DNA from: Triplophysa rosa
Lineage: Eukaryota; Chordata; Actinopteri; Cypriniformes; Nemacheilidae
DNA: 64,000 bases
Assembly: GCF_024868665.1 (NCBI RefSeq)
Contig: NC_079900.1
Location: forward strand, 593,318-657,317
Direction: 5' to 3'
Within the stretch, counting starts at the first letter, position 1. Each line of letters starts with the position of its first letter. The position numbers and the translations under genes were made by a program. Below the pieces are notes generated by a model. It did not search any database and was not told where the DNA came from. It was given only the letters and a program-made list of their open reading frames with translations. Positions 21,179 to 34,303 of this stretch are shown in pieces.

Positions 21179-23021
21179 TTTTGTAAATCCATCTATAGTT
21201 GGCATCATCTGAAGTCTTTGTGAGTGTTGCCATCATCTGAAGTCTTCACAAGTGATGCTGTATCCAATATGGAGCTGCTGTAATCTTAAAGTGTAAACCC
21301 TGACAGATTGAAACAGGAAAGCAAAAGGAGAAAGATTAGCACTGCTGCTGTTCATGATATTGCTTTAAGCAAAAGATGATCATGTTCACTTTTTACTATT
21401 TCATTTATGAAGAACAAGGTTACAAGATGTGTTATGGGAATGCTTAACTAAATGTGAAAACGCTTTAATGGACTCTGATATCGTGGATACTACCAATAGT
21501 CCAGAGCTTGTGACTTTACTTATCTTATTTTGGAATTATCTGGTTTAATAGCCATCAGGTTTTTTCTAGGTCCCTTAGTAAATTTGTCATCATAATGTGA
21601 AGAACTGGAAAGTCTCTATGGAACAAACTACCTATGCAATAGTATCATTTAAGTGGGAGGAACAAGCAATCATAACTATAATTTACACTACCATTCAAAG
21701 GGTTCAGACTTTTTTATTTCTCTCATTATATGAATATATTGTAAACTGTACTTTATTGTAAACTGAATTTTCAACATCAATACGTCAAAGTTCAGTGTCA
21801 CATGATCCAAGTGACAATTTTGTTGCTCAAGACACTGAAGACTGGAGTAATGATGTTGAAAATTCATACTTGCATCACAGAAATAAATTACACTTTACTA
21901 TATACATTCAAAAAGAAAACAGCTCTTTTATATTGTGGTTAATTAACAGTATTTCTGTTTATATTGTATTTTTTGCCAAATAAATATCAACATAAATAAC
22001 AATAGCTAGCAAAATAGACATGAAAAGGAAATAAAAATATACACTACTGTTAAAAAGTTTAAGGCTATAACTTTAAGGTTTTCGTTACTTGTCATTGGAT
22101 TCATACTCGTATCACCTTGGAGATGTTTTCTGACAGGAGGTCTACTCCACTTCTACGGCACAGCCATCAGCATGGACAAATCTACAATCATAACATTGAA
22201 TGTTAAGGAATAACAATATAGTGAACTGGGTTTGCAGGTACAAAACTGACTGTCAGAAAAGCTGCAATACATATGATAACTTAACTCTCTTAAAAGCAGT
22301 TTTAAATTGGCTAATGCTAATCAGTCTGTCATCAAGGCTCATTTTATGTAGGCCTGACTAAAGTAACTACCTGGGACATTAATGTAATACTGTATAAAAA
22401 CAAAAATCATCTCATCCACACCCATTTAATGACTTTTAGCTGAAAATTTACCTCAGACAAAATATCAATAAAAGCAAATCCGACAAGCGCAGGACCACTG
22501 ATACGTTTTCTACAAACACTTAAACATCTAAATATGCCTAATTTACATTTTAATCATTTAATTTACCAATTCTGCCATATTTTTCCTGAATTCGTTACCT
22601 CAGATAACCTTAAGCGGGAATGTCCAACTAGTCCTGACTAATCGCTTAAACTGCAAGCAGGGCTTATAATACACAAGTAAAATGTAAGCATATTCATTTC
22701 AAGTAATCAATTTAACATATTTTTAACTAAAAAAAGTTATTACAGGATTTAGGCCTACCTGAAGCGACGACCTGACCGGATCCAGCCATGAGAGATCTCA
22801 TTAGATATGCATACAGACCAGCTGTCATTGGCTTAAACTTGCTGCTTGTCAGTTCCTGGTCCCGCCCAGTTTCCATGGTAACTTTTCTCCGCTCCAGTGT
22901 GTGACACACATTCAGTGCGCAACGCACAACATTAATACACGTCAAGATGGGATTAATACATAAATTTAACTATTTAAAATCTCATAAATTATTATTAAAT
23001 AGAAAATTAATAGCCTTTTTA
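21179..23021. other. Interior spacer with MITE fragments, no gene
   Basis: TTACACTACCATTCAAAGGG at about 21681 is a Tc1/mariner-type end fragment, and a similar ACACTACTGTTAAAAAGTTT occurs near 22041. The rest is AT-rich with no convincing coding frame. A short AT repeat lies at about 23029-23040. Confidence 0.4.
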
Positions 23022-23327
23022 TTCAAATATATATATATATACTAAAATTTGCCTGTTAAGTAATTTAGCCAGTATTCCATCAATACCTTTGACTGTATTT
23101 ATAAAAATGTCCTTTAAGAGCTTAGAAGAACACTATCATTTAGCCACTGGTGTACCAACAGAGGTCGCGGTGGCGTGCCACCCAAAAAAAGCTGGCAGAC
23201 AGACAGCATTTTTACATTGATCGGCTTATCGACAGTGTGCCGACGGTGGTCCGACTGCGTTAAACCGCTGAATCTATGCCGCCCAAAAACCGCCGGTGGA
23301 CCGCCAGGTCATTGTTTGCTGGGAACA

Positions 23328-24551
23328 GTCGGAGTGCAACATGTATCAATTTAGTAGACGCTTAGTTTTATCCAAAGCGACTTTGAAGCTCAAAGCTTCA
23401 AAACTGAGAAGCAAAATCAATTACAATGCGCACCTGGTTACCGTTTTTGCTAACAGGATTAGCTGCTGCTTGAGTCGTACTGGTTGATGCATTCGTTTCG
23501 CTTGTGATGCCGATGTCTTTTCTTCATTTCTAAGAAAAAAAACTTTATATTGCAGGCAAGTTTCGAAGGGTGGCCATGTGTCGTGATACCTTCTCTTTTT
23601 TAAATTTACATTTTGCACAACCGCTAAATTGATGCCTATCCATTTTGAATTGAATATTATAAATTGGCGATCCTGACTGGGGGGTATGAAGATAAATCAG
23701 TAGATAAACTTGAGCATGTGGATTTTAATTTGTGAACTTGTAAATGTAACCGGGCCAAGATAACCGACTACGCCACCGGGGTCAATCACCCACGGAAATA
23801 TGAATTAGATACTCTTAATAGGACACAGGTTCGACAGTTTGGTGCAAATGACAGTTTCAGTGTCCACACGCAATCTCTCCTGAGCTCTTGCTGCGCGCTG
23901 TTACTCGCGTTACTCGCTGTTACTGTTACTCATGTACTCGTGCAACTGCTCGCGTTATGTGAAGGACACGGACCGGACGTTGAAACTGCACAGCTGGCGT
24001 CATCATATGGGGAAAACGCGTCCGACGATTAATGAAGAACCCGATAATGCGTGATAGTGGGAGACTTAACAGCTTTAACAACCGTCTCAGACTCTCCCGA
24101 ATGTAATTATAAAGCTCCTTCACAAACATAGATTTATTTTATAAGCGCCAAAGATGTAGGCCTAGAGGTGACCTGATATTGTATTATAATATGAATTACC
24201 TCTCAGGCAACGTTAAATAACTTGTTTTTTACTTGTCAATTTACTTTTCATTTTCATGTTCATGTTCTGTTCTGCGCTTTGGGAAGTTTCTTTGCTCGAT
24301 CCATTTGGTCATTTGACTGTCAAAGAGTGATTAGTTGACATAATTATATATTTATTGAACTCGTTTAAAATGTTAGACAAAAGTGAAACTAAAACGTTTT
24401 AGATGATGACTTTTTCGTTATATTTTTTATAACGTTTTATTTAAAAAAACGTTAAATAATATTTTGGCACAATGGCGCCCCCACTTCTGCGGCGCCCCTA
24501 TGCACCGTATATACTGCATACCCCATTTTTGCGCCCCTTCTCTGTACGTGT
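23328..24551. other. Spacer upstream of unit B, no gene
   Basis: No coding frame I can support. The last part (24473-24540: GGCGCCCCCAC, CGGCGCCCCTATGC) looks like the end of another repeat and replaces the region that holds the TATA box in the sister units. Confidence 0.4.
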
Positions 24552-24689
24552 GTGCGCGTGATACGTATCATTACGGTAATATCGTGCCAACGGAAGAGTG
24601 TGCGGCACTATCACTGTGTTTACGGTAATATCAGCGACAACAGAGAAGCTGCGCTAACAAAAGCGGACTGTTTCCCTGCACTGTTTGAG
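24552..24689 (+). promoter_or_regulatory. Unit B 49-bp repeat and first exon (TATA box lost)
   Basis: One full 49-bp repeat plus a partial one lead into AACAGAGAAGCTGCGCTAAC and the exon end CTGTTTGAG at 24689; the donor GTAATATC follows. Homology to the other units begins only at GTGCGCGTG, so the TATAAATA box and its surroundings are absent, replaced by repeat-like sequence. Transcription from here would need another promoter element. 24690-25302 is the inferred intron. Confidence 0.55.
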
Positions 24690-25327
24690 GTAATATCAGA
24701 ACAAAATGTCATGTTTTCAGGTTATTTTAACTGTTAGGGTTGAGACTGAATCATGGTCTTATGTGTTTCACTTATATCTATCTTTAGAGACCTCTTCAAG
24801 CCATCTGTAGATGTGATTTATAATGACGAGGTTAATCGCTAATGTTAGCCAAATTTTTCTTACTGTTTAGCCTATTTTAGTTACTTGAATGCATTGACAC
24901 TAAGTGTAACTTTTAAAGCATGTTCTGCAGCCGTGCAACTCATGTTGTGTCCCATTTTGACTTGAATATGCCCTAAAAGTTTGCGTTATTTTTGTTATGG
25001 AAGAGTATATATATTTTTTAGTGTGCAGCAAAGCATTATACGTGCAAATCAATTATTTCTTACTTAATTATTTAAACATCCTATGATTTGAGCCATATAG
25101 CCTAATATCTTTATGTCCAATACTATTTAGGACAGGTAGTATGCAAATGGGATGTTGATTAACCTTAAGTCAGTTGTTCTTAAACGCGAAAACTCATTGC
25201 ATATTATCAGTCCTAATTAATATGTTTAACCGTTTTGTTCAAATGTTTTGTTCAGAGTTGATAATGTGAAAATGTTTTTTATTTATTTATTTCTTTTGGA
25301 AGGTCTGTTCCACCATACCACACAGTG

Positions 25328-26236
25328 ATGTTCAGTGAAGCCATGAATGAAGTTGAGGAGAAACATCAGTGTCAGAAACCTCAGAATCTTGTAAAGCTGG
25401 AAATGTCTTCTAGTAGTTTGCAGAAGAACAAGATTTTATCACCAATAAGGGAACAAAGAACAGAAGCAGTCAAACCTTTCACTTGTCCTCAGTGTGGAAA
25501 GAGTTTCAAACACAAATCAACACTTGAGGACCACATGAGAATTCACACTGGAGAGCGTCCATACGCATGTCCTCAGTGTGGAAAGAGTTTCACACAGAAA
25601 AATTATCTTGGGGAGCACATAAGAATTCACACTGGAGAGCGCCGATACGTTTGTCCTCAGTGTGGAAAGAGTTTCACACAGAAACATTATCTTGAGGAGC
25701 ACATAAGAATTCACACTGGAGAGCGACCATACCCATGTCTTCAATGTGGAAAGAGATTCACACAGCAAAATCATCTAAAGGTGCACATTAAAATTCACAC
25801 TGAAGAGCAATCATACGCATGTCCTCAGTGTGGAAAGAGTTTCAGAGAGAAATCATCGCTTGAGAGGCACATGATGATTCACAGTGATGAGCGCCCTTAC
25901 CCATGTCTTCAGTGTGGAAAGAGTTTTAAAGAAAGATCAACACTTGAGGTCCACATGAGAATTCACAGTGAAGAGCGCCCATATGTATGTCCTCAGTGTG
26001 GAAAGAGATTCAGACAGAGATCAACGTTTAACGTTCACATGAGAATTCACACTGGCGAGCGCCGATACACGTGTACTCAGTGTGGAAAGAGTTTCAGACA
26101 GAAAAGTCATCTAAATGTCCACATGAGGGTTCACACTGGTGAGCGTCCATACACGTGTCCTCAGTGTGGAAAGAGTTTCAAACAGAAAACACGTCTGGAG
26201 GCGCACAAGAAAATTCACACCAGAGACCGTCCATGA
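25328..26236 (+). CDS. FiNZ-like C2H2 zinc-finger protein, unit B (9 fingers)
   Basis: 302 residues from the ATG at 25328; the coding exon is inferred to start at 25303 after the acceptor CTTTTGGAAG. Residues 1-50 (MFSEAMNEVEEKHQC..) match the pattern of the fish FiNZ domain found before finger arrays. Nine C2H2 fingers follow. Helix positions -1, 2, 3, 6: HSTD, QNYE, QHYE, QNHV, ESSR, ESTV, QSTV, QSHV, QTRA. Finger 7 has Phe for the core Leu (STFNVH). Predicted nuclear DNA-binding protein; FiNZ proteins are proposed to act as transposon repressors, which is inference here. The TGA falls where the next finger's tyrosine would be, and a decayed finger follows. Confidence 0.88.
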   Translation: MFSEAMNEVEEKHQCQKPQNLVKLEMSSSSLQKNKILSPIREQRTEAVKPFTCPQCGKSFKHKSTLEDHMRIHTGERPYACPQCGKSFTQKNYLGEHIRIHTGERRYVCPQCGKSFTQKHYLEEHIRIHTGERPYPCLQCGKRFTQQNHLKVHIKIHTEEQSYACPQCGKSFREKSSLERHMMIHSDERPYPCLQCGKSFKERSTLEVHMRIHSEERPYVCPQCGKRFRQRSTFNVHMRIHTGERRYTCTQCGKSFRQKSHLNVHMRVHTGERPYTCPQCGKSFKQKTRLEAHKKIHTRDRP

Positions 26237-26277
26237 ACATGCCTTCAATGTAGAAAGAGATTTCAGCATAAAATGTA

Positions 26278-28137
26278 GATTTGCTCTTAAAGGAACACTT
26301 CATTGGATAAATTAAATTAGCCTATATTTTACTCATCCGAACGCCGTCCTATGTGTATTTGACTTTCTTCTTTAAGCGCACCTCAGTCGGAGTAATACTG
26401 AATAAAATCCTAGATCTTCTCAGCTTGGTAATAGTGGCGGATGGCAGCCATTATTTTGAAACTCAAAAAGCGCATTCATCCATCATAAAACTGATCCACA
26501 CGCCTCCAGGGGGTAACACATGTCTTCTGAAGTGGATCGGTCGGGTTTTGTAACAACAAAAACACTTTATTTCAACAATTATAAACTAGACTTGACAGAA
26601 AGACTTGAAAGTCGCTTCGAGAAAGGGACAAAAGAAGAAGGGTCGTCAGAAAACTGTGTTTACTCTGTTTGCCAAGTGTCATCCAAAACTGCTTTATTAT
26701 GAGGTAAAATTGTCCATCTCCCGCCAGAGTTTTTATCTCAGGATCTCAGCCCTTCTTAGCAAGTAGGGAACATGAATGCGATTGGAACTCACCTGATGTT
26801 TCAGACACGCCAAGTGCAGTTTGGCAGACTCGGAGCCATTGAGAGACAGTTGCGTCGACTCCAATGGAACAGTTTTTACAGCAATGGCGGTTCATGGAGG
26901 CTCTCAATAGTTCACGGGAGTTACTAGTAACGCATGGAGCCGCTGGGGCTAAACAGAACGATTGTGACGAACTTTTAACTCATAAAAATGAACGAAATAA
27001 AGCATTTAAAGAGCATTTAAATTCTCTTTATGCTTCATATTCTTGTGGTGTTTGCTGTCTTCTGTTGAGCTCTATATGTTATTATACAGTAAAGTCAGCA
27101 GAAGTCACTAGATATGACGATCATCAAACTATGAGGTGTTGACAAAGACATCGAGTATCTTTCTAGAACCGGGGGGTATTGCACAAAAGTAGAATAAAGA
27201 AAGCCAGGATAACAGTAAAGGTGCGGCTTGACCTAGCTTAATCAGTGCATCCGGTTTAGTCCGTTGCAAGTTTGCTGCGCCAGCATGAGAACGCGGAGCA
27301 AGGTCAAGCCAGGTGTAGATACTTGGGATGAGTGCACGTTCACGGCATTCTTAAATAGAACACGGGATCGATCACAGAATCGGTGATGCAAAAATGGAAA
27401 GAACATGTGCGGCATACTTCTCGCCAACTGAGCAACAGCTCATAATGGAAACAGATGAAGAGGTAAAACATATAATATGTAAAAAGGGAAATACGGCTGC
27501 TATTATAAAACAAAGAGAAAAAGCCTAGTCAAAGCGGACCGATTGAATGCGCAAGTACACTCTTAAAAAGTCTAACTGTGATATTAATTTTTTGGGTGAA
27601 ACAATTTACACTCAATTTTTAAAGCTTTGAAATCAATTAAATATAACTGTTTAAAATGAGTACATGTAAGTTAAAACCTAAGTCAATCTGAGTAACTTCA
27701 TTATTTCTATTGTACTTTACCCAAAATATCAAGTATATATTGAAAATAAAATTTGTTAATTAATTACATATATTTTTTCATTAAATAAACCCAAATTGTA
27801 TATGAATATTTTACAGAAAATAAATGTTGGATTTGTGATCAATTTGTTAATGTTTCACTCCAAAAAAATCACTGAAATGACATTAAAAGGTTTTTATTAA
27901 GTAAATATAGCTTTTCATTTTTCTGATATTTACTAAGACACTGGATTATTTTTTAGTCCAAAGAAGCAGTGCTCCACTGAAAAAAACCATGAGAATAAAA
28001 ATTCAAGAGTTGTCATGCATCAATTAGCAGTTGTACTCCAACCCAAGATTTCACCACAGCAGAGGAGCTGGCCCTGGAGTTGAATAAAGGGAAGCCAGTG
28101 ATGGAGGGCATCCAGGGAGGGACAGCCACTGACTCTG
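26278..28137 (+). repeat. 1,860-bp 3' flank duplicated between units B and C (copy 1)
   Basis: Matches 38358-40217 at a constant offset of 12,080 with no indel; I noticed only two substitutions (27284 and about 27663). It contains a common repeat (from AAGGAACACTTC), the module also seen at 1-330, and the start of a Harbinger Myb-like gene. A possible polyadenylation signal AATAAA lies near 26401. Confidence 0.9.
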
Positions 28138-28822
28138 GCCCAGCAAGAGAAACTGGCCTCTTCATACAAGGTACAGTAGGTTATTGCCAGACTACTGCAC
28201 ATGGAAGACAATGAAATATTTAGATTGTGTTATGAGGACTGTCTGACTTTACCCTACCTTGTAGTGTCTGCTAACACACCTACACTTCTAGAGCCACCAG
28301 ACTGTGATCCGCCGGTGAGTACTCTTTATTTAAATCATAGCCTTGGCATGTGCTGTCAAAACTATCAATACAAGTTCTATTGAATATGGCAGAGAGAAGG
28401 CACATCTGCAGCAGTGGAGTCCAAATCTGCCGATGATGATGAGACTCCAGAAGGCAATGTTGTGGAAACAGCCAATTTTTGTAATCCATAATGGATAAGT
28501 CAGCAATGTAGTGCTAATATAAAATATAATATTTGTAATAGGATCCAGACACTGTGCAGCCTTGTAACATATTAAGTATTGTCTAAAGTAAATCTACATT
28601 ATGCACAAATCCTGGCTGTGCTAACTGATAGGTGTTTTACAGAACTCACAAACTGTCAGACGTCTCTACACAACGCATCTTAAGAGACAGATAGAGCTGG
28701 CAGAAGTCAAGATTGAAGTAAAGAAGACAAAGCTGCAGGACATGGAAATTGACTTGGAAATGAAACGCAAGACACTGAGGAAACTGGACTTGGAAATCCA
28801 GAAACTAGAAAGAAGAAAGTGA
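27394..28822 (+). pseudogene. PIF/Harbinger Myb/SANT-like protein gene, decayed
   Basis: Exon-like pieces follow the plan of the second Harbinger protein. MERTCAAYFSPTEQQLIMET with VKHIICKKGNTAAIIKQREK (27394-27525) is a Myb/SANT-like domain; its frame then breaks before ADRLNAQVHS. A middle exon with TAEELALELNKGKPV and EGIQGGTATDS ends at 28170 before GTACAG. A small exon ends at CCG|GTGAGTAC (28313). The last exon (28643-28822), after TTTTACAG, encodes a charged coiled coil (QIELAEVKIEVKKTKLQDME). This protein normally helps the transposase bind and enter the nucleus. Frameshifts and a non-homologous insert between pieces show it is dead. Confidence 0.6.
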
Positions 28823-29019
28823 ATTCAGTTCACAGTGTAACCATGACTATAACACAAGCTCGACCTGATTTTGCCAAGTGGTTGATGTCTTCAGGACAAC
28901 CTATTTTGTTGACCTAAGGACAGATTTTTTCTAAATAAAACCTAAACCCACACCAAACCCCAACCTTAACCATAACTTACCCCTAAAATCAGAGGGAAAT
29001 GATGAGTGAAAAACAATGG

Positions 29020-30245
29020 TCTACACTCAAAAAAATCCTGGGTTATTTTTTCTACCCAAATGCTGGGTTGAGCCATTTGGGTCATTTTTGGGGGTTATTT
29101 TGTCAGTCCTGTGTAGTTTTTGTAGTTCTGTGTAACCCAAACGCTGGGTTATACTCTGGGTCATTTTCGCTGAGAGTTGAATTAATGCACCCCCTCCCCC
29201 ACCCAGACGAATTAACCCAGCTCATTGGGTCAAATCAACTCAGCGCACCGCAGCTCGAGCTGTCTGAATTCGAGGTGTAAGTTAAAGGCGATAGGCAGAA
29301 AAGCTGCATATTATTTCCTTTATTTAGTCACTAAATGTATTTTAAGAGTTATTTAGACGAGAATGTGTGTGTTTAAAGTTCAAATCTGTAGTCGGTTAAT
29401 AAGATAGCATCTGTTTCCAGTCAGTGAAATCTAACGGCAAGGTTGCGAATTGCAACCAACCGCTCACTCCACCCCTCCCGTACGAAACACTACGACGGCT
29501 GACAGAACATGGTGAATTATATGCGAGGGGACCCCGCGGTGTATGTAGCCTAGATAGAAACAGCTCGTTCTAAGGTAAGACAATCTTAACGCTTCATTGT
29601 GTAAGCTCTTTATACACATCTGAAGACTATTATATTGCATTTCTATCAATAGATCCTCCAAAAACTTACACAGCTTGGATGTTTTCGGAGACGTGAGCTT
29701 CAGGGAACCACCGAGTGCTCGGCGCTCATGTATCCCTCCTACGCAACCTAACCTCGCAAGTCCTTCTGAAATTCACCGCTGGCTCTGATATCTGTAATGT
29801 TAGCAGTTAAGATAGTTTTGAAATAGTATTAATTTTGGGCATATATCTAACGGTCAATATTTGGTTTCATAAATCTATTCTTAGTTTTTTTGTAAATCGT
29901 TTTTGACTGAGGGCAAAGTTAAGTTTCATAACTTTATATTTTTTATTTAACTTTGTACCGCTGACTTTTGACTTTTTTTGCACATATGTTGCCTGAATCA
30001 TTTGAAGTTTATGACTTGTGCGTAAATGTGTGTAATGTACTAAAAATAATTAGAAAAAATAAAGCTAATACAATGTTGATCATTTGTTTATCATGTGATG
30101 TATTTAACTTTAAAAGATTATTTTAAAAGGAATACAAAAAACATTTGAAAATATAACCCATTAATGAAATCAAATTAACCCAGTATTTTTGTAAGAAATA
30201 ACCAATTTTTGGGTCGAAAAACAACCCATTTCTGTCTTAAATCTC
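29020..30245. mobile_element. DNA-transposon remnant with 'TGGGTTA' ends
   Basis: Begins CTCAAAAAAATCCTGGGTTA and TTTTTCTACCCAA; ends near ACCAATTTTTGGGTCG and AACAACCCATT, the inverse pattern. ACCCAAATGCTGGGTT-like motifs recur near the left end. This end type is abundant in fish genomes as non-autonomous elements. No transposase is visible inside. Confidence 0.45.
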
Positions 30246-32900
30246 ATAAGGTAAGCGTTTTTTTACATTTATTTGGTGGTGTTTCCTTGCCAATTATGAA
30301 TTATTTTATGTTGATATAATGTTGATCAGTAACTGCCCTACTTTACCAATATTAAGCCTTCATTATTAGATCATCCTCAGTGCTTTTACATACATTGCAA
30401 AATGTTGACATACGCACAAATATGATAATGTCGTAATATATAGGCTAAAGAAGTATACTTATAATACTCGTTAATGCCGTTTACTGTAACACATGCACGC
30501 TTAAATAAGAACGTGAGTCGCAAGGTGCTTGTTGTACAAATAAAGTTTAACAAATAGACGAATTATTTTTGAAGTACAATCATTGACAAAGACTGCCCAT
30601 TTATTCTTAGGAAAATGAAGATGAGAATATTCTTATGAACTTTCTGTAATTTATCTTAAGAAAGTTCTTATATTTTCTCTTAAGAACAGTTTTGTAAATC
30701 CTGCATGTTTGTGTGTGAATTATGGAAGAATCTGATAGAACTGAATTGATAGAGGTGTGGTAGTGTGTGCTGCTTGCGCATGCCAGTGAGTTACAGTATG
30801 CTGGGAAATGTCTTAATATTGTTGTTGCTGGTCCAGAAAAGCATTGTTGCAATCATGAGGTGTAAATCTTGTATGATTGAGAATGTGTACAGGTGTTGAT
30901 ATTGCCCTACAAAAAAAAGATTTTAGGTCAGTAAACAATATAGAAATAGTCACTTAATCACCAATCTTTTTAAAATTAAATCTCCAGTTTAAGGTTTGTG
31001 TTTTTTATATTGTCAATGTCAATGTTTTGAAGTTTTGGCTTTTGAATTTGCATATATCCAACCGTTAAAGACTTTAAAAAGTTTATACATGGATGTGCCT
31101 TTTGTGGAGTGAAATTAATACATTAAAAATACATTAAATACACTAAATGCAATAAAATAGCACAACAAAACCATATTTTCCACTATCTATACCACTTTTC
31201 TGTGCAGACTCAGCTGATGTAAAAGCCGTTCAGATAATGTGAACTCCTGCAACTGCTACTGAGTTAATCCAATTTAAGAAATGTTATTGAAACGGACAGT
31301 CCTCCAGACACTTTCCTCAGTATCCCATGCAGTGAACACTAATGAGTATAAAATACTTTATTTTGTGGGGAAAACACCATCTCATTGCAATTAACCATTA
31401 AAAATGATCATTTATAAAAAAGAACTTAAAGTTAGTTTATCAAAATATACAACTTCAGTTTACAACTGCTTCAAACTGTAATACATAGCTCTTAAAGTAA
31501 TCTGTCTGTGCATCGTTTGAAGTGTTCCTGACATTCAAGATGACACTGATGCCTGCCTATTATCCATGGAGATTAAAAGTATAATGCATGTGGGCATAAT
31601 GCATGTTTGTGTTGCTTTTTATATAAGAATAATAAAAAATGGTATACCAAAAGTGATATCTCATGAAGCTCAGTCTGTAGAGGTCTCCTCTGTTTTCTGA
31701 TGATATGTGTAGTGTAGCACATGACACAGTACAGGCCCTGTCAGGCACGTCTGATACACTGAAATCCTTCATTCCTGTCAGTTGCTCAAAGGTCATTTCA
31801 TGATCCTGTCCTGGCTAGAGCTGCAGTGTAACAGGTTTGGGTCAGGGAATGGTGTCTTCATCATAAATGTGACTGAAGATTGTTGACTCATGCAGATTCA
31901 GCTCATTTTGCTTCAGTGCTGGTGATACTGTAGGTGCACATTAGGTCACACACCATCTAAGAGATTAATCAGTCAGCTTCCTTATTGATTCAATTACTTT
32001 TTGCTTAATACTATTACTAATATTAAAATGAATATTACCTGCAAATATCATAATTTATTTTCAGAAAATAACATGAGGCCTCAGAGGCCTATGACATCAA
32101 TCAAGACACATAACGCTCATTGACATGATCATGAATCTTTAGTTCCCTTATATCATATTAATTAAGATGGGGTCTTAAGAGACTGAAATACCACAAATTT
32201 TCAAATGGCAAGACAGACTGCATTTTTTATAAATCCCTCATATCATATGCACTGTCTGAGCTTTTATGTCTCTTTTTTATATTTTATATTATATGCGAAT
32301 ATCGCCTTTACAAGAAAAAAAAACAATATTTTATTTATTCATTCATTTATATCGGTCCTCACAGAAGACTTTTCACAGTAAATGAGAAACAAAAATTGTT
32401 CTAAATATATTATATTACATTACAATAAATACTGTTCTAAAAGCAAAACATTGCGTTAATTACATGTTAAATTCTCAAAGCTCTTTCTATTAATCCTGTA
32501 CCTTGTACAACAAGTTGCTTTTGTATGAATGAAGCCGACTTGACTGCATCATGACCGCGATCTAATCCTGTTTACATGAAAGAAGACTGCTCCCGAGCAG
32601 TTTAAGCTAACGGACCTGTTGCTAAAACAACAAGTCCAGGATGAGTGTCGAAGAACCGAACAATCCAAGATCATGCGAAATCATCACAATCAAATCCAGC
32701 TAACTGAGTTAGCGAGGTACGAGGAACGGGCCCCAGGAGAGTAAATCCAAGTAGTAACAAAAGTCGGCACACCAGAGCTCCAAAAATACTTTCACATGAC
32801 GTTTCGAGCACACAAGCTCTTCATCAGACGAATATACATACCCACACTTGCGGTCTTGGCCACTTGAGAGTGCATGTATCATGCGACAGGAAGGAAGAGT
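30246..32900. other. AT-rich spacer, no gene
   Basis: No coding frame with recognisable content. At 32775-32840 the CTTTCACATGACGTTTCGAG and AAGCTCTTCATCAGACG segment resembles a common repeat fragment. Otherwise nothing seen. Confidence 0.45.
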
Positions 32901-33160
32901 GCACTGTAAAAAATGATTTTATGGCTTTTTAAATAAAACAAAAAAAATATGCATTTTTTGCAAAGAATAATTTTGTTGAAGTAAAAACTTTAGATAATTG
33001 AGTAAAATCTACATATGTGCTTAATCTAGACTTGTAAATATTAGACACTCAACACTCAAGTAAATTTTAGTTGTGATTATTTGGCAAATGTACAGGAATT
33101 AATAATGTACGTGTGGCAATTTAAAAAATCAAGTAGAATTTATGCCGACTTCCAGCAATC

Positions 33161-33272
33161 TGCGCATGCGCGAAAAAGATGCTAACACGCCATCATCACG
33201 AAGCAATAGTATCCAGCTGCCGAACCGCAGCCGCAGTTTCTGAACAGCGGTCACAGAATGAGGGGGCGGAGC
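33161..33272. promoter_or_regulatory. Promoter-like patch: NRF1-type site and GC box
   Basis: TGCGCATGCGCG (33161-33172) is a full NRF1 consensus palindrome, and GGGGGCGG (about 33262-33269) an Sp1-type GC box, in an otherwise AT-rich region. The patch is CpG-rich locally. There is no confirmed transcript; similar sites can also occur by chance. Confidence 0.4.
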
Positions 33273-34303
33273 TTTCGTTCTTAGACGAAGTCGCGCCACC
33301 TAGAGTCTTGGAGTGTGATTTGCTATTGTTACACGCGAAAACGTCATATTCTTAAATAAGGCTGCTTTTCAGGTCTTACATGTGTGAGTTATAATAATAC
33401 ATTAAGGTATGGTACAAAAAGCCATTTAAAACATCAATCTTGTGTAGAATTATTGTATAACGAATGTGTTTCATTGTATTAGCTTATTGTGTTCCTGTTG
33501 ATGGTGTTAGAAATAATGTGTCAAACTTGAGGGCATTTTGTATGATTGTATTAGTTTTATTGTTTTATGGTTAAAAAAACTGCAGCATTATTTTAAACGA
33601 AACATCATTTAAATCAAACATTACATACTGTAAAACAAATTATAAAAATTACAATTTTTAATTTGACCAGTTTGGCTGGCTTAAACACACTGGCCGAGCA
33701 AAAAGGACAGTGTAATTCCTGCGACAGTTGGTACATTGCTGCAACTCAGGTAAAGAATTACCTCGCTGAATCGTTGGTTGTCTCTACAAGAGATAAATGC
33801 AAAACACAATTATATCAGCAGTGACAAATCTGATTAAAACCTCGATGATAGTCAAATCAACTCACAAACAATGCATATAACAAAGGGAAGTGGAATAAAC
33901 TATTTATGGGTAGTTGATAGACTATAATGCTTTTTTAAAATAACTATGAGTAACCATAAAGATAAATCTGCCATATGCTATTATATACAATAATTAAAGC
34001 CATTATTAAAACAATGCAATGTTAACATGTTGTTTTCTAAATGTTGCTTTGTCACACCATAGGACACATGTACGATTCATCCGCCAACTACCCTTATATT
34101 TCTTAAAATGAAGGTAAAGCCCAAATACAACATGTGCTCCGAAAAGTAATCGAACCGTCTACAGAAAAAAAAATGTTCTGTACAATAAAACATGGCAACA
34201 ACTTTAAGCTTCAGTAAGTTGATACAGTCATGCACAAATTCATTATTTAACAAATAACGTCATATACGATCGTTATTTAATACAAAATTCAAAAGACATT
34301 GCA

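Larger units (their letters stand above)
18457..23327. mobile_element. Large element with CCCAGC...GCTGGG ends (unclassified DNA transposon)
   Basis: Left end CCCAGCTAACA and right end TGTTTGCTGGG (inverse CCCAGCAAACA) are similar. Both ends carry GGCGGTCCACCGGCGG-type subterminal repeats soon inside (20056-20160 and 23160-23310). An intact Tc1 element sits 11 bases inside the left end, and a SINE lies at 21015. The interior otherwise has no recognisable transposase. Flanking duplications are not evident, so the outer limits and the class are uncertain. Confidence 0.45.

Noticed and set aside
25517..25774. Minus-strand Leu/Thr-rich frames opposite the finger arrays (also 37699, 41823, 45523, 59060)
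   Set aside because: Periodic antisense shadows of the 84-bp finger repeat.
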